NCBI GenBank assembly: GCA_022846635.1
Contig: AP025685.1
Location: forward strand, 682,001 to 746,000
Direction of reading: 5' to 3'
DNA from: Salmonella enterica subsp. enterica serovar Choleraesuis
GTDB taxonomy: Bacteria; Pseudomonadota; Gammaproteobacteria; Enterobacterales; Enterobacteriaceae
Length of the DNA stretch: 64,000 nucleotides
The notes beneath the pieces were generated by a model that saw only the letters and a list, made by a program, of their open reading frames with translations, ran no database searches and had not been told where the DNA came from. A program made the position numbers and the translations under genes. Shown here in pieces: positions 6,609 through 14,456 of the stretch (positions are counted from its first letter, which is position 1; each line of letters begins with the position of its first letter).

Positions 6609-8558
6609 ATGAATCATAGCCCATACATTATTGAACTCCAGAACGTACGGCGTACCTTTATGGCCGGTAGCGAGAGTATTACGGTACTGAGCGATGTATC
6701 GCTGGCTATCCGTCCGGGAGAGATGGTGGCGATCGTCGGCGCATCCGGATCGGGGAAATCGACTCTGATGAATATCATCGGCTGTCTGGATCGTCCGAGC
6801 CAGGGGGCCGTTTACATCAATAATAGAGCGGTGCATGAAGCGACGGGCGATCGGCTGGCCGAACTGCGCAGCCAATACCTCGGTTTTATATTCCAGCGTT
6901 ATCACCTTATCCCCTGGCTTACGGCGCGGGAGAACATCGCAATCCCCGCCTTATATACCGCGATGCCGGAATCGCTGCGCCAGCAGCGGATCGGGCTGCT
7001 GGCAGAAAAGCTGGGGATTTCGGAACGGCTAGACCATAAACCTTTCCAGCTCTCCGGCGGTCAGCAGCAGCGGGTCAGTATTGCGCGAGCGCTGATCAAC
7101 GGCGCGCAGGTGATTCTGGCCGATGAGCCAACCGGCGCGCTGGATAGCGCCAGCGGCAAGGCACTCATGGCGGTATTGCATCAACTGCATGGCGATGGTC
7201 ATACGGTGATTATCGTAACGCACGATCCAAATATCGCCCGCCAGTCACAGCGGATCATTGAGATCAGCGATGGGCGGATCGTGGCCGATAACCCGAACCC
7301 AATTGCCAGGTTACCACAGCCTCCCGCGCTGCCCCCGGTGAGGGATAACGGTCGTGCCTCGTTGGGGCGCGCTCTTCGAGAGTCGGTGCGCATGGCCTGG
7401 CGAGCCTTGCGGGGCCATCGGCTGCGCGCCTTTTTATCCATGCTGGGCATTATTATCGGCATCTCTTCGGTGGTGTCGTCCATGGCGGCAGGCGAAGGCG
7501 CGCGGCAGGCCATCATGCAGGAGATAGGCAAGCTGGGCAGTACCACGCTAGAGATCCGGCCAGGATTAGGCTGGAGCTCGAAACGCACCGATATGGAGCG
7601 CGCTCTGTCGCTGGATGATGTGGAGAGCCTGAGCCGCCTGCCGTGGGTGGTGAATGTCTCCCCGGTGGTGAACAGTATGGTGACGGCGGTGCGTCAGGGA
7701 AATGATGCTTCGCTCATGCTGACGGGTGTGGCGCGGGAGTTTTTTGCGCTACAGGGCATCCAGATGGTTGAGGGCGTGAACTTTAGCGCCAGGGATGTAA
7801 CGGACGGCGAGCCGGTTTTGATTCTCGATGAAACCAGCCGCGAGGCGCTGTTTCCCGGTGCAGAGCAGGCAATCGGCCAGCTGGTGCAGCTCTCCGGAGC
7901 TCCGTGGCGAGTGATAGGCGTTGCGCGCAAGCCGGGGCCGAAAGTTGTCGGCGGTTTTATGTCGGCCTGGGTTCCGTTTAGCTCCCTGACGCAACGAATT
8001 TCAGGAGATAAACCGCTGGAATCCATTGCGCTGCGTTTCCAGGAGTCACTGACGCCAGAGCAGGCGGTTCGGGCAACTGAGCGCCATCTGATTCGCGAAC
8101 ATGGGCGCAAAGATTTCTTTACCCAGACCGATGATCAGCTGGCGAACGCGCTGAAAAAAACTTCTGATTCGATGTCTTTGCTGATTACCGCTATCGCGGC
8201 GATTTCTCTGCTGGTTGGCGGCGTGGGGGTGATGAACATCATGCTGGTTTCGGTGACGGAGCGAACCCATGAAATCGGCATCAGGCTATCGGTGGGCGCC
8301 CGACCGGCGGACATTATGAATCAGTTTTTAGTTGAGGCAGTGCTTATCTGCATTCTGGGCGGTCTGGCAGGGGTTATCGGTGCCTGGCTGGCCGGAGCCG
8401 TGTTCAGACTGATAACTGATGAATTCAGCATGGTCTTTACCGTCGGGCCGGTGGTGATGTCCTGCGGTTTTTCCGCCCTCATCGGCCTGACATTTGGTTA
8501 TTTTCCGGCGCGCCGCGCGGCCCGTCTTCATCCGACTCAGGCGTTGGCACGCGAATGA
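6609..8558 (+). CDS. MacB-family ABC transporter (ATPase fused to permease)
   Basis: About 649 residues from the ATG at 6609, which is preceded at good distance by AGGGG; a GTG at 6600 overlapping the previous stop is the alternative. The ATPase comes first, with Walker A GASGSGKST, signature LSGGQQQR and Walker B VILADEPTGALD followed by the H-loop THD. Then comes a linker, one membrane helix (FLSMLGIIIGISSVV), a periplasmic domain of about 200 residues and three C-terminal helices (LLITAIAAISLLVGGVGVMNIM and following). This is the MacB layout. MacB pumps take substrates, including peptides and lipopeptides, from the periplasm and push them through MacA and an outer-membrane channel. Here it would carry the second export step. 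ATGA overlap with the next gene. Confidence 0.9.
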   Translation: MNHSPYIIELQNVRRTFMAGSESITVLSDVSLAIRPGEMVAIVGASGSGKSTLMNIIGCLDRPSQGAVYINNRAVHEATGDRLAELRSQYLGFIFQRYHLIPWLTARENIAIPALYTAMPESLRQQRIGLLAEKLGISERLDHKPFQLSGGQQQRVSIARALINGAQVILADEPTGALDSASGKALMAVLHQLHGDGHTVIIVTHDPNIARQSQRIIEISDGRIVADNPNPIARLPQPPALPPVRDNGRASLGRALRESVRMAWRALRGHRLRAFLSMLGIIIGISSVVSSMAAGEGARQAIMQEIGKLGSTTLEIRPGLGWSSKRTDMERALSLDDVESLSRLPWVVNVSPVVNSMVTAVRQGNDASLMLTGVAREFFALQGIQMVEGVNFSARDVTDGEPVLILDETSREALFPGAEQAIGQLVQLSGAPWRVIGVARKPGPKVVGGFMSAWVPFSSLTQRISGDKPLESIALRFQESLTPEQAVRATERHLIREHGRKDFFTQTDDQLANALKKTSDSMSLLITAIAAISLLVGGVGVMNIMLVSVTERTHEIGIRLSVGARPADIMNQFLVEAVLICILGGLAGVIGAWLAGAVFRLITDEFSMVFTVGPVVMSCGFSALIGLTFGYFPARRAARLHPTQALARE

Positions 8559-9952
8559 AAAAGCAGATATCGATAGCTCTGATTCTATTGCTGAGCGGCT
8601 GTGGCGCTTTTACCCGCAGCGACTATCAACGGCCTCTGTTATCGCAACCGTTACATTGGGCACAAAAAAATGCCCGCGACTCCGCCCCCCGGGTTGCGCC
8701 TGACCGCTGGTGGTCGGCGTTTAACGATCCTCGATTGTCCGGGGTAATCGATCAGGCCCTGACCAGCAATAACTCGCTGGCCGACGCAGCGCTGACACTA
8801 CAACTGGCACGTAACGCTGCGGGGCTGACCAATACCAACCTGACGCCGGATATCGGGCTTTCCGGCGGGGCCAGTAATAGCAAAAACATACGCCACGGCA
8901 CCCCTTCCCAGGAGAGTTACAACGCCTCGTTCACTCTGAGCTATGAGCTGGACTTTTGGGGCAAGCTGGCGCGCGCCCGGGAGCGGGATGCCTGGGCTGC
9001 CACCGCCAGCGAGCAGGATTATCTCGCGCTGCGCCTCACCACTATTGATACCGCTGCCCGCCTGTACTGGCATATAGCATTGTTGCGCCAGCAGATAAGC
9101 AATGTGGCGGCCAGCGCCGAAATTGCCGGGCAGACTCTCGAAGAGATCCGCTCATGGCAACGGGCTGGTAAAGTCGGCATGCTTGATGTGCTTCAGGCCC
9201 GCCAAACGGTACTTAGCCGCCAGAATGAAGTGCGTAGCCTGCGTCAGCAACTTGATGCCGATCGCAACGCGCTGGCGCTGTTACTCAATCGCCCGGCGGG
9301 ACAGGCGCCAGATGAGGCTCAGGCCCTCGATCCCCGCCAACAGATCCCGCTTTCTACAACGACACCATTATCCGTGATCGCCCATCGCCCGGATATTCAG
9401 GCAGCCGAAGCGCGGCTGCGTTCGGCATTAGCCGGTTATGACGTATCGCGCCTGAGCTTCTATCCCTCTCTGACGCTCAACGGCTCGCTCGGCTCCGCCG
9501 GGCAGGCTTTCGACCAGTGGTTTAACCAGCCGGTACGCGATATCAGCGGCGCACTGGTATTGCCGTTTATCCAATGGAATACCACCCGGCTGACCGTCGA
9601 GCGGGCCAGCCTCCAGCTACGTCAGGCGGCAGTGGCATTTCGCGGCGCGGCTTATAAGGCGCTGACCGAAGTCGATGATGCGCTGGAACGGCGGCTTAGT
9701 GCGCATGAGCAGCGGGACAGGCTGCAGGCATCGCTGGACATTAGCCGCGAGCGTCTGAAGCTGACCGCCAGCCGTTATCGTGCGGGAGCCGTGGATTACC
9801 AGACGTTGCTGGATGCGCAGGACAACACCCTGACTCTGGAAAACGCGCTGGCGCAAAGCCAGTTCGATTATCTGTACGCCACTTTGCAGCTCTGGCTGGC
9901 TCAGGGAGCCGGAGATGAACCTACAAGGACAACCGTATATGCAGCACAATAA
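8555..9952 (+). CDS. NodT-family outer-membrane efflux lipoprotein
   Basis: 465 residues. The signal peptide ends in the lipobox LLLSGC, so Cys16 would be lipidated and the protein anchored in the outer membrane. Two OEP repeats follow with the usual helical-hairpin and strand pattern (DRWWSAFNDPRLSGVIDQAL, FTLSYELDFWGKLARARER, later YPSLTLNGSLGS and RYRAGAVDYQTLLDAQ). Trimeric members form the TolC-like exit duct of tripartite pumps. With the MacA- and MacB-like proteins it makes a complete dedicated envelope-spanning exporter. The start overlaps the macB-like stop by ATGA and the end overlaps the ketosynthase gene. Confidence 0.9.
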   Translation: MKKQISIALILLLSGCGAFTRSDYQRPLLSQPLHWAQKNARDSAPRVAPDRWWSAFNDPRLSGVIDQALTSNNSLADAALTLQLARNAAGLTNTNLTPDIGLSGGASNSKNIRHGTPSQESYNASFTLSYELDFWGKLARARERDAWAATASEQDYLALRLTTIDTAARLYWHIALLRQQISNVAASAEIAGQTLEEIRSWQRAGKVGMLDVLQARQTVLSRQNEVRSLRQQLDADRNALALLLNRPAGQAPDEAQALDPRQQIPLSTTTPLSVIAHRPDIQAAEARLRSALAGYDVSRLSFYPSLTLNGSLGSAGQAFDQWFNQPVRDISGALVLPFIQWNTTRLTVERASLQLRQAAVAFRGAAYKALTEVDDALERRLSAHEQRDRLQASLDISRERLKLTASRYRAGAVDYQTLLDAQDNTLTLENALAQSQFDYLYATLQLWLAQGAGDEPTRTTVYAAQ

Positions 9953-11192
9953 TTCGCTAAAACGGGTCGTCGTTACCGGCTACGGTGCGATTACCCCGCT
10001 GGGTGATTCAGCACAAGAGAGCTGGGAATCGATAATGGATTACCGGTTAGGCTATCGCTATATCGACAAGTCGCCTCTCAATATTCATACCCACTTTATG
10101 GGCATTGTTGAGAGCGAGCCGAGCCTTAAAGGCGTACCGGCGGCTATTCGCCGTCGCCTGCCGCGTCATGCGCGTTTGACCCTGGCCGCAGCGCGCCAGG
10201 CGGTAGCCATGGCCTTTGGCAAGGCCGGCCCGTGTGAATGCTACGATCCGCTGCGCTGCGGGGCGATTTTGGGCAGCGGCTGGGCGGGGCTGGATGAAAA
10301 CTACCGCGCGGTGGGGGAGTTTGAACGCACCGGCGTCACTTCGCCATTTAACTGTTTTTTATCGATGCCGAATGTGGCGACCGCCGCCTGCACTCAGTTC
10401 TGGGGGCTACGTGGTTACCAAAATAGTCCTGTGGCTGCCTGTGCAACCGGGACTATCGCGATTGGTGACGCCTTTGAAGTGATTCGCAGCGGGCGGGCCT
10501 CCATGATGCTGGCCGGTGCCGGGGAGTCGCTTAATAGCGATTGCGCGGTGTGGAATATTGACGTGCTTGGGGCGCTAAGCCGGGAGCCGGAAGCGCCTGA
10601 ACTCGCCAGCTGCCCGTTTAGCGCCAGACGCAGCGGTTTTGTGTTGTCGGAAGGGGCCGCGGTGCTTTGCCTGGAGGAGCGAGAGGCGGCGCTGGCACGC
10701 GGTGCGGTGATCCTGGGTGAAATTACGGGCTATGCAAACTTCAGCGATGCGTTTGATTTCACTTCTCCGGCGGAGGATTGCGTCGCTCGGGTGGCGACCA
10801 TTCGCGGGGCGCTGGAACAGGCGGGGTTAACGCCCGATCGCCTGGATTATATCAATGCACACGGCACCTCGACGGTACTTAATGACCTCAATGAAACCGA
10901 ATCCATCAAACAGGCCCTGGGTAAAGAGGCGTGGCGAATCCCGGTCTCCAGCACCAAATCTTATTCCGGGCACTTAATTGCGGCGGCGGGTAGTTTCGAG
11001 GCTATAGTCTGTCTTCAGTCTCTGGCCCATCAAATCATTCCGGCAACCGCTAATCTCAGCGAACCAGATCCGCTGTGCTGCCTTGATTATGTCGCCGAAG
11101 GGCACCGTCCGGCGACACTTTCCCGAACCCTGAACCTCAGCTTTGGCTTCGGCGGAGCGAATGCGGCGCTGGTGCTGGAGAGTCATTCATGA
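9939..11192 (+). CDS. FabF-like beta-ketoacyl-ACP synthase
   Basis: 417 residues from the ATG at 9939, preceded by AAGGA; an ATG at 9915 would add eight residues. The thiolase-fold catalytic triad is intact: Cys168 in VAACATGT, His308 in NAHGTSTVLND and His345 in KSYSGHLIAAAG. The spacings of 140 and 37 are the same as in E. coli FabF (163/303/340). The enzyme should condense an acyl thioester with malonyl-ACP, using the cluster's own acyl carrier protein. No ketoreductase, enoyl reductase or malonyl transferase is encoded next to it, so primary fatty-acid enzymes would have to supply those steps. The gene overlaps its neighbours on both sides. A role in making an unusual acyl group for the peptide, or a separate small lipid, is inferred. 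Confidence 0.88.
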   Translation: MQHNNSLKRVVVTGYGAITPLGDSAQESWESIMDYRLGYRYIDKSPLNIHTHFMGIVESEPSLKGVPAAIRRRLPRHARLTLAAARQAVAMAFGKAGPCECYDPLRCGAILGSGWAGLDENYRAVGEFERTGVTSPFNCFLSMPNVATAACTQFWGLRGYQNSPVAACATGTIAIGDAFEVIRSGRASMMLAGAGESLNSDCAVWNIDVLGALSREPEAPELASCPFSARRSGFVLSEGAAVLCLEEREAALARGAVILGEITGYANFSDAFDFTSPAEDCVARVATIRGALEQAGLTPDRLDYINAHGTSTVLNDLNETESIKQALGKEAWRIPVSSTKSYSGHLIAAAGSFEAIVCLQSLAHQIIPATANLSEPDPLCCLDYVAEGHRPATLSRTLNLSFGFGGANAALVLESHS

Positions 11193-11968
11193 CCTCGGTG
11201 CGCTACACCCTGCAAGACGCTATGGGCTGGGCCAGATTTTCCGGCGACTGGAACCCGGTGCATTTCAGCCTGACCCGCGCCAAAGCCCAGGGCGCGTCGC
11301 GATTGAGCGTACATGGAATGCGTGCATTGCTGGATGTGAAAGGGGCACTGGCGCCGGATTTATCTTCACCCTGGGTGAAATGTACCGTGCGTTTACGTCA
11401 GCCGCTATGGTGCGATACCGAATACAGCCTAAGCGTCCAGCCTGATGGCGCACAGGCATTGGTTGTGACTCAGGCGCAGCAACAAGAGGTGCGGCTCTCA
11501 TGTCGGCTGACAGGACAAAATGCGGCTCCGCAAGGCGGTAGCCATGAAATTAAGCGACCTGCTCAGGAGGAGATGCGGGCGCTGTACCGAGAGTTTATGA
11601 CGCTTATGCCCGGCGCCCGCCAGTGGCACTTTCTGGATGCCATCATGTTTCGTCAGCTGATTTGCGAGCCGGCCTTGATGGCTCAGCCCGCGATCGCCGC
11701 CGTTTTGCCCGCTCCTCTTACCCTCAATGAACTATTTGACCGTTTTCACGTTGTACAAACCCATCAGGAAGTGATTTTCGATGCTCATCTACAGGCACCT
11801 CTGACACGGGATATGGGCATTGATCTGGTGAGTTTACGGTTGCTGCCATCGCTGGTTGTGGAAGCGCCGGGCGGCGGGCTTGTGGTTCAGGTTGGGGTTT
11901 CAGCCGCTATCTCCCATCCTCAGCGGCAAATCACTAATCGGCTGACGTTAAAGATAGAAACGAGATAA
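11189..11968 (+). CDS. MaoC-like hot-dog dehydratase/hydratase
   Basis: 259 residues. The N-terminal 110 residues carry the MaoC hydratase motif FSGDWNPVHFS with Asp20 and His25, followed by SRLSVHGMRALL. In the family these residues catalyse (R)-3-hydroxyacyl dehydration or enoyl hydration on CoA or ACP thioesters. The C-terminal half (about residues 125-259) is not clearly recognisable and may be a second, degenerate hot-dog domain. ATGA-type overlap with the ketosynthase gene and an ACP gene 22 bases downstream suggest that it works on the ACP-bound product of the ketosynthase. A thioesterase-like role cannot be excluded because the folds are related. Confidence 0.72.
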   Translation: MTSVRYTLQDAMGWARFSGDWNPVHFSLTRAKAQGASRLSVHGMRALLDVKGALAPDLSSPWVKCTVRLRQPLWCDTEYSLSVQPDGAQALVVTQAQQQEVRLSCRLTGQNAAPQGGSHEIKRPAQEEMRALYREFMTLMPGARQWHFLDAIMFRQLICEPALMAQPAIAAVLPAPLTLNELFDRFHVVQTHQEVIFDAHLQAPLTRDMGIDLVSLRLLPSLVVEAPGGGLVVQVGVSAAISHPQRQITNRLTLKIETR

Positions 11969-11990
11969 TTAAAATTTAAGGAGAATCAGC

Positions 11991-12245
11991 ATGCAGTATG
12001 AAGAAGTTTATGCGCGGATAGCCAACATGATTGCCGACGCGAAAGACCTTGAGCTTAATGAGATAAATCCCCAGCGCCCCCTGGCGGCATTGGAGCTGGA
12101 CAGCCTGGATTACGTAGAGCTGATGGTACTGGCCAAACGCGAGTTTAATATCTCACTGGAGGCGGAGTTATTTATCAGGCATCCGCATATGACGCTTGAG
12201 GAGCTGTGTAAACACATTGTGGATACCCGAACGACACAGGCCTGA
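11991..12245 (+). CDS. Acyl carrier protein
   Basis: 84 residues, acidic and helical. The phosphopantetheine attachment site is Ser38 in LELDSLDYVELMV, matching the DSL motif of acyl carrier proteins. AAGGAG lies 8 bases before the ATG. It differs clearly from housekeeping AcpP (for example it begins MQYEEVYARIANMIA), as expected of a pathway-specific carrier. It is the last gene of the operon that starts with the peptide precursor. A holo-ACP synthase is not present nearby, so the host enzyme must modify it. It presumably carries the chain built by the ketosynthase and MaoC-like protein to the LpxL-like acyltransferase. Confidence 0.9.
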   Translation: MQYEEVYARIANMIADAKDLELNEINPQRPLAALELDSLDYVELMVLAKREFNISLEAELFIRHPHMTLEELCKHIVDTRTTQA

Positions 12246-12304
12246 GCCGTGCGTTAACTTCGGTAGCACACCCGCGATGACGCTATTTTAAAGGATGTGC
12301 TTGT

Positions 12305-12790
12305 TTATTGCTGGCTATCCCGGCAGCCATATAGGGGCATATCGTCATTCCCGATGCTTAAAAAATGGGGGCCTGGCTGAACGATAGTCAGGTAACCCCC
12401 TGGGCTGCTAACTCCGGGCGTGATACTGGCGGCAATGGTGGGAGGCAGATTATCTTCCGGGGAGGCGTTTATCTTCTTGCTGCGTATCTGATAGCTATCT
12501 GGCCCGGCGTCCGCAGGCGTTAGCTCTAGCATGATGTCGCGCAGGATCATATATCGCGCTTTATCCTGCTGCGCCATGCCATCAAAAGTGAGGTGAAGGC
12601 GGTTGCCGCTAAAAGCGATCGCCAGGGTTCCTTCTGCCATAAGACGGGTGTTATCAACTTGCTGGGTCACTGAAAACTGAGTGCGACACATAAAAACCGG
12701 AGCGGAACGGTACGAGGCCACAAAAGTGGCTCCTATGACGCCGAACAGTAGAGCGAAAGCACACAGCAAGAGAGCGATTCTATTGGGCAT
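12305..12790 (-). CDS. FidL-like membrane protein
   Basis: 161 residues from the ATG at 12790, which overlaps the end of the upstream regulator gene by 11 bases. One N-terminal membrane segment (about 4-27, IALLLCAFALLFGVIGATFV) is followed by a periplasmic domain with two cysteines (FMCRTQFSV and PLYGCRDSQQ). The layout, size and pairing with a ToxR/CadC-type regulator match FidL of the Salmonella MarT-FidL pair and similar gene pairs in other enterobacteria. The function of FidL is not established; a role in stabilising or sensing with the partner regulator, as ToxS does for ToxR, is plausible. It is convergent with the acyl carrier protein gene, so it probably does not belong to that operon. 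Confidence 0.6.
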   Translation of the reverse strand: MPNRIALLLCAFALLFGVIGATFVASYRSAPVFMCRTQFSVTQQVDNTRLMAEGTLAIAFSGNRLHLTFDGMAQQDKARYMILRDIMLELTPADAGPDSYQIRSKKINASPEDNLPPTIAASITPGVSSPGGYLTIVQPGPHFLSIGNDDMPLYGCRDSQQ

Positions 12791-13538
12791 AGGTTTTTTT
12801 TCTAGCGTAGTAACTCGAGCACTGCCCGGTTTTAATATTGCATTCAATTAAAGAGTAACTGGCGTTAGTTCCCAGCGAACCGTGAATTTTCCTCTGATGT
12901 ATATATATTCTTTTCAGGACGGAACAATCTAACGCTTTGGCATGAAAGGGGGTGTCATTGAACGGCATCAGGGCTTCTTCTAGATTCAGCCCAGTGGGCA
13001 GATAAATAGTACATTGGTTGTGAGTTAGGGCAGTGCTATGGGCGATCGGATGCTTAGCCAGTACATCACCAGGAATAATCCTTAGTATAAACAGCAAGCC
13101 TGAAAGCCCAATGACAAACATGCTTAGGAAAAGTAGTTTGCGCATTTTTTGTTTTTTTCTGAGACCGGTATTTTGTGGTGGAGCCGGTTTTTCAACGTCC
13201 AATAACGTCTGGCAGGAAATATTGACATCCTCGGAAATTTTAAAACCCACCCTGGGGATGGTAATAATGACCTCTTTTTCAATGCCGAGATCGAGAAGTG
13301 ATTTTCTTAGCGTGGAGATATATTGATTGAGGTTGCTGTTAGTGGCTTTAGCGCCATGGTTTTCGAATACCCTAAGAAATAATTCATTGCGGGTAATAAT
13401 CGTTTCCCGGTGTTGTAACAGTTCGGTAAGCAGGCGGCAGGCGGTAAGTGAAAGCTCTACACAATCGTCAGTTATAAGATTGACCAGTTGTGCGGAATTT
13501 GGCTCAAATGAAATGGCATCCTCAATGCTAAACATCAT
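12780..13538 (-). CDS. ToxR/CadC-type membrane-bound transcriptional regulator
   Basis: 252 residues. The N-terminal winged-helix DNA-binding domain (about 1-105) has the OmpR/CadC pattern: LSLTACRLLTELLQHRETIITRNELFLRVF, then SNLNQYISTLRKSLLDLG and TIPRVGFKIS. A basic stretch (KKQKMRK) and one membrane helix (about 132-152, LLFLSMFVIGLSGLLFIL) follow, then about 100 periplasmic residues with cysteines. Such proteins sense envelope or external conditions and act on promoters while in the membrane. GGAGG lies just before the ATG. It is co-transcribed with the FidL-like gene and divergent from a PapI-like gene. Its target could be the fimbrial, peptide or adhesin loci in this window; the sequence does not say which. 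Confidence 0.78.
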   Translation of the reverse strand: MMFSIEDAISFEPNSAQLVNLITDDCVELSLTACRLLTELLQHRETIITRNELFLRVFENHGAKATNSNLNQYISTLRKSLLDLGIEKEVIITIPRVGFKISEDVNISCQTLLDVEKPAPPQNTGLRKKQKMRKLLFLSMFVIGLSGLLFILRIIPGDVLAKHPIAHSTALTHNQCTIYLPTGLNLEEALMPFNDTPFHAKALDCSVLKRIYIHQRKIHGSLGTNASYSLIECNIKTGQCSSYYARKKTYAQ

Positions 13539-13707
13539 GTTTACCTCCTTATACGTTTAACAAAAACATCCTTTTCTTAGAGCGATTATAGTAATTAAGC
13601 GTAAATTTTAGATAAATAATCCGCAATATATTGATGATGTAGTTAATGTTGCTAATTTTTGGGCTAAAAACGACACTGTGGCTCCAGCGGATTGGAGGCC
13701 GTGTAAT

Positions 13708-14043
13708 ATGAAAATGACTGACAATATTAGAAAATCGTTTCATACAGTGTCGTCCCTGGCCGTTCGCAGCAATCTTCAGGATTTAATGGGTGCGATGGGC
13801 ATCACTGACTATGTATCTATTCGAACTCCAGAGCAAAACGTTATTCTAGACTTACTGGCTGCCCGAGGTGCTAAAGGATTATCGACCCGTGAATTAGCCG
13901 ATCTCTGCGGTCTGTCAATTTATAAAGTCAGGCATTTACTGCTCCCGCTCGAAAAAGAAGGGCATATATTGCGAAGTAAAATAATAAAACATCACCGCTG
14001 GTTTATAGCTGAAAGTTTCTATAAATTGCGCAGGAAATTCTAG
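13708..14043 (+). CDS. PapI/FaeA-like fimbrial regulator
   Basis: 111 residues from the ATG at 13708, with GGAGG upstream. The C-terminal half is a winged helix with the PapI/FaeA pattern: VILDLLAARGAKGLSTRELADLCGLSIYKVRHLLLPLEKEGHILRSK. PapI binds Lrp and directs it between GATC-containing sites to switch pap fimbriae on. The N-terminal 40 residues are extra compared with PapI (77 residues). No fimbrial genes lie next to it; the nearest are at the left edge, 13 kb away. It is divergent from the ToxR-type regulator with an AT-rich gap of 169 bases. Regulation of a fimbrial operon elsewhere, or of the left-edge operon, is inferred. Confidence 0.6.
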   Translation: MKMTDNIRKSFHTVSSLAVRSNLQDLMGAMGITDYVSIRTPEQNVILDLLAARGAKGLSTRELADLCGLSIYKVRHLLLPLEKEGHILRSKIIKHHRWFIAESFYKLRRKF

Positions 14044-14456
14044 CAATCTGGAAAAATACATGCAATACAGCGCACCAGATCAGAGTTTTAATGGTTGATG
14101 ATTCTTATTCATAGGCCGTTTATCTCGCGAGCGTTTCTGAATTATCTTAATGAAACAAATGAACTTAGTTATGCTGTGACATTCATCCCATGTTAGAAAT
14201 TTAAGAATAGGTAACGAAGTACGTCTTAAGATATTAATTTTCACAACCACCATTGAAAAACAGGCTAAATTTTGAGACCCGGAATATTCATAATCGATTA
14301 AATATCGCTGGGTCACTGTTTTCATTATGGATAGACGATTTCGGATTTGAGGGGGCGATCCATGCGTTAAGAGATATTGGTGAGTATGCCAGCCGTAATG
14401 TATGCAGCCCGGCGTAGCGGGCGCAGATAGAAGCCAGGAAGGGGGGTAAAGCGCCG
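14044..14456. other. Intergenic stretch without a supported gene
   Basis: 413 AT-rich bases between the PapI-like gene and ygbA. A minus-strand frame of 81 codons (14080-14325) begins MKTVTQRYLIDYEYSG, but I see no recognisable domain. The composition is AT-rich and it could be chance or the remnant of a regulator. No tRNA, repeat or clear terminator was seen. Confidence 0.4.

Noticed and set aside
2371-12245. Aryl-polyene pigment cluster, since KS, ACP, dehydratase and LPLAT genes also occur there
   Set aside because: The hallmark ammonia-lyase or AMP-ligase, the ketoreductase, multiple KS/CLF genes, LolA-like and MMPL-type exporter genes are absent, while a GG-leader peptide and a C39 exporter are present.
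14080-14325. 81-codon minus-strand frame between the PapI-like gene and ygbA
   Set aside because: No recognisable motif, AT-rich, no convincing ribosome-binding site; not listed as a gene.
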